9,780 nt of DNA, taken from contig WRAA01000055.1 of NCBI GenBank assembly GCA_009780445.1, forward strand, positions 1-9,780. Direction: 5' to 3'. Made by a program: the position numbers and the translations under genes. This stretch comes from Defluviitaleaceae bacterium (GTDB lineage: Bacteria > Bacillota > Clostridia > Lachnospirales > WRAA01). The notes under the pieces were generated by a model. The model saw only the letters and a list, made by a program, of their open reading frames with translations, ran no database searches and was not told the origin of the DNA. Below are positions 1 through 5,721 of this stretch, one piece after another (the first letter of the stretch is position 1; each line of letters opens with the position of its first letter).

Positions 1-2
1 AC

Positions 3-617
3 GGCATTTGGCAATCCAGCGGCGTTGACATTGTCGAGGGGATAAAGCAGTTCCGCGGGAATGAATCGGCGGTCTACAGGTTTGGGGCAAACGTCTTCAA
101 TTGGCTGATCGAGTGTTTCGGCAAGGTGCGCCTGAAGGATTCCTGCGACTTCCAGCTGCTGGACAGGCGTGTCGTAGACATCATCGTCGCCATACCGGAG
201 CGGCAGCGCTTCTTCCGCGCGCTCTCAAAGTGGGTCGGCTTCAGGCGCGTGCAGATCCCCTTCAACGTAGAGCCGCGAACCACAGGCACGTCCAAGTTCA
301 ACTTCCGCAAGTCCTCGCAGTACGCGCTCGAAAACCTGTCCTCCTTCTCCGCCGCGCCAATGCAGATCATCACCCTCTCCGGCCTGATATTCTTCACCCT
401 TTCCGCCCTGCTGGGCGCGCAGACCCTGTTTCGGTGGTTCGCCGGGGATAGCGTAGAAGGCTTCACCACCGTGATCCTGCTCCTGCTGATAATAGGCTCC
501 CTCCTGATGTTCTCCATAGGCCTGCTGGGCTTCTACGTCGCCAAGATCTACGAAGAAGTCAAGTTCCGCCCCATGTACCTTGTGCAATCCACCATCAACA
601 AGGCCAATAAGCACTGA
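3..617 (+). CDS. Family 2 glycosyltransferase, polyprenyl-phosphate type (5' partial)
   Basis: The reading frame is open from base 3 to the TAA at 615-617; the N-terminal Rossmann part lies before the window, so 204 residues are visible. The visible part resembles the C-terminal half of DPM1/GtrB/ArnC-like GT2 enzymes, which move a sugar from a nucleotide donor to polyprenyl phosphate on the inner face of the membrane. A DSCDFQLLDR motif (partial residues 46-55) matches the family's D.GDFRLLDR acceptor-side motif, with Cys where Gly is usual. It is followed by PERQRFFR, KWVGF and a GTSKFNF stretch, also family-typical. Two hydrophobic segments at about 121-143 and 157-181 fit the usual pair of C-terminal membrane helices, and a short cytoplasmic tail follows. 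The internal GTG at 126 is not the start, because conserved sequence continues upstream of it. The family call is firm; sugar and acceptor cannot be read from the sequence. Confidence 0.9.
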   Translation, partial: GIWQSSGVDIVEGIKQFRGNESAVYRFGANVFNWLIECFGKVRLKDSCDFQLLDRRVVDIIVAIPERQRFFRALSKWVGFRRVQIPFNVEPRTTGTSKFNFRKSSQYALENLSSFSAAPMQIITLSGLIFFTLSALLGAQTLFRWFAGDSVEGFTTVILLLLIIGSLLMFSIGLLGFYVAKIYEEVKFRPMYLVQSTINKANKH

Positions 618-668
618 TCACACAAACCCATGCCATACTAAATTCAGAGAAACGCAAAAAACTTTTCC

Positions 669-674
669 GGAGGA
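669..674 (+). promoter_or_regulatory. Ribosome binding site of the DinB-like gene
   Basis: GGAGGA lies six bases before the ATG at 681. It supports an independent translation start after the 63-base gap behind the glycosyltransferase gene. No convincing promoter or terminator is visible in that gap. Confidence 0.75.
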
Positions 675-680
675 ATCAAC

Positions 681-1151
681 ATGATTGAATCATTAAAAGC
701 CCAAATGGCAGACTGGAAGCAGACACGAAGCATTATTTTAGGCTTCCTGGAAGAATTGAGCGATGCAGACCTTGACAAAATTCTGCCCCGTAAGGCGTTA
801 AACACTATCCGCCTACAGGCACATGAATTAACTTTGTTTCAACGTGATATTGTGGACTCACTAACCACGCGCACGGTTGATTTTGGCACGGAATATATAT
901 ATGAAAATTGGGAAACGGCTAAAATCATAGAGCGAATGGCTGAACTTGATACCGAACTGGAAAAGAAGTTAGATGACATGGACGGTACTGAGGCTATAGA
1001 TTACTATGGGGAACAGCAAAACGTACATCAGATTATTTCATGTATGATAGGGCATGAAAATATGCACGTTGGGCAAATTATTGCGTTCTGCTATGCAACA
1101 GGCATAGAAATCCCCAACTGCATAGCAGAGCCAATGGCACTGGAGGGATAA
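681..1151 (+). CDS. DinB-like four-helix protein
   Basis: A 156-residue soluble protein with the layout of the DinB/YfiT superfamily of metal-binding four-helix bundles. The N-terminal helix carries MADWKQTRSIILGFLEEL, then comes L..ILPRKALNTIRLQAHEL, and near the C-terminus MIGHENMHVGQII. His48 with the HxxxH pair His125 and His129 fits the three-histidine metal site of the superfamily. Some members are thiol-dependent S-transferases (bacillithiol or mycothiol linked); many have no known substrate, and none can be named here. The ATG at 681 has a good GGAGGA site. The gene is clearly more AT-rich than the genes at 1-617 and after 1900 and uses many A/T-ending codons, which suggests transfer from elsewhere. 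A small ORF follows 23 bases after the stop and may be co-transcribed. Confidence 0.8.
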   Translation: MIESLKAQMADWKQTRSIILGFLEELSDADLDKILPRKALNTIRLQAHELTLFQRDIVDSLTTRTVDFGTEYIYENWETAKIIERMAELDTELEKKLDDMDGTEAIDYYGEQQNVHQIISCMIGHENMHVGQIIAFCYATGIEIPNCIAEPMALEG

Positions 1152-1174
1152 CAACATTTTTTGGAGGTTTTGTA

Positions 1175-1282
1175 ATGCCAAAAGCAAAGTATCCGTATAT
1201 ACTGGTATGGTGTCGATATTGTCAAAAATATGTCTACGTGTTTACAAAATATTCACAAAGAATTAACACGCTATCTACATAA
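1175..1282 (+). CDS. Small ORF of 35 codons with CxxC motif, function unknown
   Basis: The ATG at 1175 is preceded by GGAGG at 1163-1167 with a seven-base spacer, an unusually good initiation signal for so short a frame. The predicted 35-residue peptide begins MPKAKYPYILVWCRYCQ, is rich in Tyr and Lys, and carries one CRYC pair (residues 13-16), then ends at TAA 1280-1282. I do not recognise it. A single CxxC could be half of a zinc ribbon, so the frame may be the remnant of a longer AT-rich gene cut short by a stop. A genuine small protein expressed with the DinB-like gene is equally possible. No in-frame continuation is evident downstream. Confidence 0.4.
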   Translation: MPKAKYPYILVWCRYCQKYVYVFTKYSQRINTLST

Positions 1283-1384
1283 CTTATGTATATTGTTTTT
1301 TAGGCTGGACATACTAAGAACTACAATGCGTACATATTGAAACACGGCATTGCATCATTGCAACACAACACCCATAGACTAAGG

Positions 1385-1392
1385 AAAGGAGG
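1385..1392 (+). promoter_or_regulatory. Ribosome binding site deciding the mazF start
   Basis: AAAGGAGG lies seven bases before the GTG at 1400. It fixes that GTG as the mazF start rather than the TTG at 1337, which would add 21 residues not found in the family. Confidence 0.85.
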
Positions 1393-1399
1393 TTTCGTT

Positions 1400-1744
1400 G
1401 TGCTGGTAAGGCGAGGAGATGTTTTTTACGCGGACTTGAGCCCGGTTGTGGGCTCTGAACAGGGCGGCATGAGGCCGGTGCTTATCGTGCAGAACGATGT
1501 AGGCAACAGGTACAGCCCGACTGTCATATGCGCCGCCATAACGAGCCAGATAAACAAGGCAAAGCTGCCCACACACATAGAGATAGACTGCCATCAATAC
1601 ACATTGGTAAAGGATTCGGTAGTGCTGCTGGAACAGGTTCGAACGATCGACAAAAAACGGCTGCGCGAAAAAATATGCAGGCTGGACGATAGTCTCATGG
1701 TCAAGATAGACAAGGCGATATTAACAAGCTTCGGGCTGGGTTGA
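1400..1744 (+). CDS. mazF: MazF/NdoA (EndoA) mRNA endoribonuclease toxin
   Basis: From GTG 1400 the protein has 114 residues, against 116 in Bacillus subtilis NdoA, and resembles it along the whole length: RRGDVFYADLSPVVGSEQGG at residues 4-23, then RPVLIVQND, AAITSQ, KAKLPTHIEID and VVLLEQVRTIDK. The catalytic residues known from the Bacillus enzyme, Arg25 and Thr48, are at the same positions. Known Bacillota homologues cleave single-stranded mRNA at UACAU and are held inactive by a small antitoxin encoded just upstream. No such antitoxin frame is seen in 1283-1399, and the nearest upstream ORF (1175-1282) does not look like a ribbon-helix-helix or MazE protein. The toxin therefore appears to be alone here, or its antitoxin is encoded elsewhere. 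It is less AT-rich than the DinB-like gene. Identity is very secure; cleavage specificity is assumed from relatives. Confidence 0.96.
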   Translation: MLVRRGDVFYADLSPVVGSEQGGMRPVLIVQNDVGNRYSPTVICAAITSQINKAKLPTHIEIDCHQYTLVKDSVVLLEQVRTIDKKRLREKICRLDDSLMVKIDKAILTSFGLG

Positions 1745-1826
1745 TACATAATGTTACACCAATAACACTATTATGTTACGCTATGACAAAAATTTATGCC
1801 AGATGCGATTTTTTTCGCAAAGATGC

Positions 1827-1854
1827 TTGAATTCGGCAGATAATTTGGTATAAT
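1827..1854 (+). promoter_or_regulatory. Extended -10 sigma-A type promoter for the LCP gene
   Basis: A perfect TATAAT at 1849-1854 is preceded by TGG (a TGn extension) at 1846-1848. A TTGAAT -35 element lies at 1827-1832 with a 16-base spacer. Transcription would begin near 1861, giving a leader of about 50 bases before the ATG at 1911. This is the clearest promoter in the window. The rest of the gap after mazF (1745-1826) is AT-rich and shows no strong terminator, only a weak TGCGA/TCGCA stem around a T run at 1804-1819. Confidence 0.75.
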
Positions 1855-1910
1855 GAGAAAATGCCGCATGTGTGGGCATGAGTTCAAAATTTTGTTGAGG
1901 TGTAGCAGGA

Positions 1911-3305
1911 ATGAGAACGAGGAGCAAGTACGGCAAACGAGCCAAGATAAAGCAACCGTCGGCTGGGCGTATTCTGGCTGTTAAGTTTACAAAGATCGTC
2001 GCGAGCATTGTTGGCGTGTGTACCGTTGTTGTGTCAGTCGCGGCATACGGATACGTAACACACGCGAACAACGCCTTCGAAAACCATCTGCGCCGGGCGC
2101 AGGCCGCGGAACAGGCGGAGCGCGAAGAACTGCGCGAAGCCGCCTTGGCGGAAGGCCGGGAGATCGCGCCGGGGCTTCTGAACTTCGAAGAAGATATCGA
2201 GATGCTTAGCGCGCCGACACGCACCACGTTCCTCCTGGTCGGCGTGGATTATGTCGCCGGGCTTGCCGATACCGTCATGGCCGGCATATTCAACCACAAC
2301 ACCATGGACATCTCGCTGATATCCATTCCTCGCGACACATTCGTGCAGTTCTCCCCCGCCACGGTGCGGGAGATGCAGGCGCGCGGCGGCTTCCCTCCGG
2401 CGTCCGGCCAGGCGCGTATCAACTCTGTGATCAACTACAGCCGCACAAACGGCGGCGATTTGATGCGCATTGCCGCGGAGGGCGTGCTGGGAATCGAGAT
2501 CGACTACTACTTCGTCATCGACCTTGCGGGCTTCCGCGACATTGTGGACGTTCTGGGCGGCGTGACCATCGACGTACCCCAGCGCATGTTCTACGACCCG
2601 TATGACCAGCCGCTTAGGATCGACCTGCAGCCGGGCGTGCAGCACCTTGACGGTGCGGCGGCCGAAGGTTTTGTGCGCTTCAGGCACCACCCAACGGGCG
2701 ACATCTTCCGTATGCAGAACCAGCAGACCTTCATGAACGCATTGCTGGAACAGTCGCTTACGCGGGAAAACGTTATGAACAACGCCTTCGAGCTGGCCGG
2801 CGTGATCCTAAACAGCACGACCACCAACTTCGGCATCACCGACATTCCGCGCTACATCAGATATGTAACACAGCTGGATCCGAGACGCCTCGAGACATAC
2901 ACCCTGCCGAGCGCGCGCCCCGCGGGCAGCTTCTTCTGGCACGACCCGCTGGCCACGCGTATGATGATAGACGGCATATTCTGGGACGGCGACGTGCATG
3001 ACGACGGATCCCGCGTGTTCGCCAAGGAGACGCTCCGCGTCAATGTGATAAACGGCGGCGCAATGTCCGGCCTTGCCGGCGTTCGCCAGCAGATGCTGTT
3101 CCAACAAGGTTTTGTCTACGTGGAGACCGACAGCTTCGAAGGCGCGCGTACAAGCTATTGCCGCATAATATCCTTCCACGACGAAGCGTCGGAGATCATG
3201 GCGCAGTACTTCCCCGCCGCCCGTATAGAACGCGCCGACATAACAACCCGCGCCCTTATCGGCACCGGCGATGTCGCAGTCATCATCGGCCTGGATCAAC
3301 GATAG
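1911..3305 (+). CDS. LytR-CpsA-Psr (LCP) family cell-wall glycopolymer ligase
   Basis: A 464-residue membrane-anchored protein. A basic cytoplasmic N-terminus is followed by one membrane helix at about 21-49, a charged Ala/Glu/Arg-rich linker (about 55-90), the LCP domain (about 104-285) and a C-terminal LytR_C-like domain (about 374-462). LCP hallmarks are FLLVGVD (107-113), SIPRDTFV (138-145), a YYFVIDLAGFRDIVDVLGGV stretch (199-218), HLDG (245-248), RFRHH (256-260) and a D..R..NQQ region (264-272). The LytR_C part has VINGG and ends VAVIIGLD. LCP enzymes transfer teichoic acids, capsule or other glycans from polyprenyl pyrophosphate carriers to peptidoglycan on the outer face of the membrane. 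Two usually conserved arginines differ: the R in the R-S-D-T motif is Leu118 (GLADT), and the second R of R..RQ is Asn270. A weak GAGGTG site precedes ATG 1911. It is read from the 1827 promoter, probably with the traX-like gene. Confidence 0.93.
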   Translation: MRTRSKYGKRAKIKQPSAGRILAVKFTKIVASIVGVCTVVVSVAAYGYVTHANNAFENHLRRAQAAEQAEREELREAALAEGREIAPGLLNFEEDIEMLSAPTRTTFLLVGVDYVAGLADTVMAGIFNHNTMDISLISIPRDTFVQFSPATVREMQARGGFPPASGQARINSVINYSRTNGGDLMRIAAEGVLGIEIDYYFVIDLAGFRDIVDVLGGVTIDVPQRMFYDPYDQPLRIDLQPGVQHLDGAAAEGFVRFRHHPTGDIFRMQNQQTFMNALLEQSLTRENVMNNAFELAGVILNSTTTNFGITDIPRYIRYVTQLDPRRLETYTLPSARPAGSFFWHDPLATRMMIDGIFWDGDVHDDGSRVFAKETLRVNVINGGAMSGLAGVRQQMLFQQGFVYVETDSFEGARTSYCRIISFHDEASEIMAQYFPAARIERADITTRALIGTGDVAVIIGLDQR

Positions 3306-3323
3306 ACCCGGATCAACGATAGA
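3293..3323 (+). repeat. 17-bp tandem duplication over the LCP stop codon
   Basis: The unit GGATCAACGATAGACCC at 3293-3309 is followed directly by GGATCAACGATAGA at 3310-3323, giving 1.8 perfect copies. The first copy encodes the last LCP residues and its TAG stop (3303-3305); the second lies in the gap before the TraX-like gene. It looks like a recent slippage duplication, because no base has changed. Confidence 0.9.
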
Positions 3324-3341
3324 GTAAAAGCGAGAGGCCTA

Positions 3342-4043
3342 ATGTCCGCGTTCACCTTAAAATCAATAGCCCTGGTTACAATGCTCATAGACCACTTCGC
3401 GCACATATTCGGCGGAAGGCTGGTATTCGCCCTTGTGCCGCCAATGCGCGCGGTGGGGCGGCTGGCCTTCCCCATTTTTGTATACTTCATCGGCGAAGGC
3501 TTCAGGCGCACCGGCAATGTCAAGAAATACATGGCGCGGCTGGGCGCGTTTGCCCTAATATCCGAAATTCCCTTCGACCTTGCCACAAAGAACGCCCGCT
3601 ACATCCCCATGGCCTGCCCCATCACATGGCTGGAATTCGGCGGGCAGAACATATTCTTCACGCTGTTTCTCGGATTGCTGGCGGCGTATGTCTACAGCCT
3701 GGGCGGGTTCGCCTTTGTGCTGCTTCCCCTGCCCCTTGCGCTGGCGTTTGTGCTGAATGTGGATTACGGTGTCATCGGCGTGGCGCTGGTGTTCGCCTGT
3801 GCCGTGCTGGAGGACAGGACAACACGGCTGGCCGTGCTGGCGGCCGGCGGGCTTGCCCTCTACCTACCCATCGGCGGCACCTTCGCCGTTATGCTGATCG
3901 CCGGCTACACCGCCGCAGTGCTGCTGCTGTCGCGCTACAACGGCGTACAGGGGCCGCGCCTGAAATGGCTGTTCTACAGCTTCTATCCCCTGCATCTGCT
4001 GGCTCTGTTCGGCCTGCTGTTGCTGTACGAATCGCTAATCTGA
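3342..4043 (+). CDS. TraX family integral membrane protein (putative acyltransferase)
   Basis: A 233-residue, very hydrophobic protein with the TraX pattern from end to end: LKSIALVTMLIDHFAHIF (residues 6-23), VGRLAFPIFVYFIGEGFRRT (38-57), a RLGAFALISEIPFDL block (66-80), NIFFTLFLGLL (103-113), NVDYGVIGVAL and the C-terminal KWLFYSFYPLHLL (208-220). About seven to nine membrane segments are likely. TraX of the F plasmid N-acetylates pilin. Bacillota chromosomes carry many homologues with no pilus genes nearby, and their substrates are unknown. It starts 36 bases after the LCP gene, probably in the same transcript; the start site has only a weak GAGAGG at about 3331-3336. Beside an LCP ligase, acylation of a wall glycopolymer or envelope protein is a reasonable guess, but only inference. 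Length is normal and nothing appears broken. Confidence 0.88.
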   Translation: MSAFTLKSIALVTMLIDHFAHIFGGRLVFALVPPMRAVGRLAFPIFVYFIGEGFRRTGNVKKYMARLGAFALISEIPFDLATKNARYIPMACPITWLEFGGQNIFFTLFLGLLAAYVYSLGGFAFVLLPLPLALAFVLNVDYGVIGVALVFACAVLEDRTTRLAVLAAGGLALYLPIGGTFAVMLIAGYTAAVLLLSRYNGVQGPRLKWLFYSFYPLHLLALFGLLLLYESLI

Positions 4044-4044
4044 C

Positions 4045-4144
4045 ACGGACTTGCAATCTTAACAACGCTTAGCGAATGGGCACAGATGCTGAGCGAACGC
4101 GCCCTGTGCCCATGAGGTTAGCGTTGTTTAGATTGCAAGTCCGT
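4045..4144. repeat. Long imperfect inverted repeat (41-base arms, 18-base loop)
   Basis: The left arm 4045-4085 begins ACGGACTTGCAATCT and the right arm 4104-4144 ends AGATTGCAAGTCCGT; 36 of 41 positions pair. The outer 15 pairs are perfect, an inner 10-pair block ATGGGCACAG/CTGTGCCCAT is perfect, and the mismatches cluster between them. The loop is 4086-4103. As RNA it would form one strong hairpin between the TraX-like gene and the murJ-like gene. No T run follows either arm, so it is not a standard intrinsic terminator, though it could still block transcription or protect the 3' end. The 8-mer TGACACGG occurs at 4041-4048 (including the TraX stop) and at 4146-4153, flanking the hairpin as a target-site duplication would. 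A small non-autonomous mobile element is the alternative reading. Confidence 0.9.
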
Positions 4145-4167
4145 ATGACACGGTTGACCCGGGTGCC

Positions 4168-4175
4168 AAAAGGAG
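4168..4175 (+). promoter_or_regulatory. Ribosome binding site of the murJ-like gene
   Basis: AAAAGGAG ends four bases before the ATG at 4180. It is the first initiation signal of the five-gene unit. No convincing promoter is seen between the hairpin and this site. Confidence 0.75.
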
Positions 4176-4179
4176 CCAC

Positions 4180-5721
4180 ATGCACGCAAAAGACGGCGTA
4201 ACAACGGTTGCGGCAATGACACTGATACTGTTCGCGGGCAAGGGGCTTGGCCTTGTGCGCGACATGCTGTTTGCGGCGGTTGTCGGCGGCGGAGAGCTTG
4301 CCGACGCGTTTATGTTCGCAAGCGTGGTGCCGCGCACATTGCTGGACGCGATGTTTGCCGCCGCGATCACGGCAAGCTTCATCCCCGTGTTCAACGACAG
4401 CCTGACGAAGTTCGGCAAGGAACAGGCCTTCGCTCTGGCCAACAGCTTCCTGAACATTGTGCTGGCCGCAAGCGCGGTTGTTGTCGCGCTTGGCATGTTG
4501 TTCGCGCCGGCTATCGCGGGCTTTGGCGGAGCCGGCTTCGCGCCGTATTACGCAAACCTTGCCGCAAACCTCCTGCGTTTAATCATGCCGCTGATAGTCC
4601 TTGGCTGTGCGGCGTTTACCCTGGTGGGCATCCTGCAATCCTTCGGGCAGTTCTACATACCCGCGGCCATGAGCCTGCTCTCGAACATTGTTATAATCGC
4701 GTACTACGTGCTGTTCTTCGGCACCTTCGGCATCTACGGGCTGGCGGCGGTGTTCCTGCTGGGCTGGGTCTTGCAGCTGCTGGTGCAGATCCCCTTCCTG
4801 CGCCGGTACGGATACCGATACCGGCCGCGTATTAACGTCAACATGCCGGGAATGTCCGACATCTTCAAGCTTCTCGGCCCGGCAATGCTGTTCACATGGG
4901 TGCTTCCCGTGAACCTGATCGTCAACACCTTTGCCGTGACGCATATCGTGGGCGGCAGCGCGGCCATCGGGCTTAGCAACACGGTCTACACCATTGTGAC
5001 GGGCGTGTTTGTGCTGTCCGTGGCGAATGTGATCTTCCCGCGGCTTTCGCGGCTTGCGGCCGGCTCCGACGACCAAACCTTCGGCACAGTGCTGCGCGGT
5101 TCGCTGAAAGGCTTGCTGTATCTGCTGGTGCCCATGAGCGCGGGGCTGGCCGTGGTCTCCCCGGTGCTGGTGCGCGTGCTGTTCCAACGCGGCGAGTTCA
5201 CGCCGGAGACGAGCCTTCTCACCTCCACGGCTCTAAGCTTCTTCGCCGCCGGCATTGTGGGCTTCGGCGCGCAGAACGTGCTTGCCCGCGGCTTCTTCTC
5301 CTGCAAGGACGGCCGCACGCCGCTTATAACGGGCATAACGGCCGTCGCGCTGAACCTTGCGGTGTCCTTCGGCCTTGTGGACAGGCTGGGAATCGCCGCG
5401 CCCGCCCTTGGCTCGGCCTTGGCCATGACCCTCTGCGGGTGTGTGCTGTTCGCCGTGATGTACAGGCGCAACCCCGCGGTGTGGAACGCGGCCGCAAGCC
5501 GGGACGCGGCAAAGATGGCCGTCTGCGCCGTGCCGATGTCCCTTGCCGCAAGCTTCGCGCTGACAATCACGGGCGGCGACGGCCTTGCCGCCGACGTAGT
5601 ATCCCTGATCCTGGCCGTGTCGTCCGGCGCGGTTGTATACTTGGCTCTGACCTACGCGCTGGCCGTAAGCGAGGCGCGTATGGCCGCCGACTACATTCTT
5701 GGAAAGTTAGGTAAGGTATGA
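4180..5721 (+). CDS. murJ: MurJ/MviN-type lipid-linked oligosaccharide flippase (MOP superfamily)
   Basis: A 513-residue polytopic protein, about 13-14 membrane segments, matching MurJ in length and pattern. The N-terminus has GLGLVRDMLFAAVVGGGELA (residues 22-41) followed by DAFMFASVVPRTL, corresponding to the LGFxRDxxxA...DAFxxAxxxP signature of MurJ; Arg27, Asp42 and Arg52 fall where E. coli Arg24, Asp39 and Arg52 line the transport cavity. ASFIPVF, the FPRLSRLA block and VRVLFQRGEFT are further family marks. MurJ flips lipid II across the cytoplasmic membrane during peptidoglycan synthesis. The neighbours are an O-antigen ligase-like protein and a GT4 enzyme, not peptidoglycan genes, so this copy may serve another lipid-linked glycan; whether a second murJ exists elsewhere decides this. 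The gene overlaps the next by ATGA. The family is secure, the substrate is not. Confidence 0.92.
   Translation: MHAKDGVTTVAAMTLILFAGKGLGLVRDMLFAAVVGGGELADAFMFASVVPRTLLDAMFAAAITASFIPVFNDSLTKFGKEQAFALANSFLNIVLAASAVVVALGMLFAPAIAGFGGAGFAPYYANLAANLLRLIMPLIVLGCAAFTLVGILQSFGQFYIPAAMSLLSNIVIIAYYVLFFGTFGIYGLAAVFLLGWVLQLLVQIPFLRRYGYRYRPRINVNMPGMSDIFKLLGPAMLFTWVLPVNLIVNTFAVTHIVGGSAAIGLSNTVYTIVTGVFVLSVANVIFPRLSRLAAGSDDQTFGTVLRGSLKGLLYLLVPMSAGLAVVSPVLVRVLFQRGEFTPETSLLTSTALSFFAAGIVGFGAQNVLARGFFSCKDGRTPLITGITAVALNLAVSFGLVDRLGIAAPALGSALAMTLCGCVLFAVMYRRNPAVWNAAASRDAAKMAVCAVPMSLAASFALTITGGDGLAADVVSLILAVSSGAVVYLALTYALAVSEARMAADYILGKLGKV

Noticed and set aside
1293..1327. TTGTTT and TACAAT as a promoter for mazF
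   Set aside because: The spacer is 23 bases, too long for a normal sigma-A promoter; no better pair was found in 1283-1399.
1337..1399. TTG start adding 21 residues to MazF
   Set aside because: No ribosome binding site precedes it, and the added residues contain the translated Shine-Dalgarno sequence of the true GTG start at 1400.
1747..1780. ATAATGTTA ... TAACACTATTAT as a mazF terminator
   Set aside because: The stem is A/T-only, needs bulged bases and is not followed by a T run, so termination is not supported.
1804..1819. TGCGA/TCGCA palindrome around a T run as terminator or operator
   Set aside because: Only five pairs, and the T run is in the loop rather than after the stem; it could easily be chance this close to the promoter.
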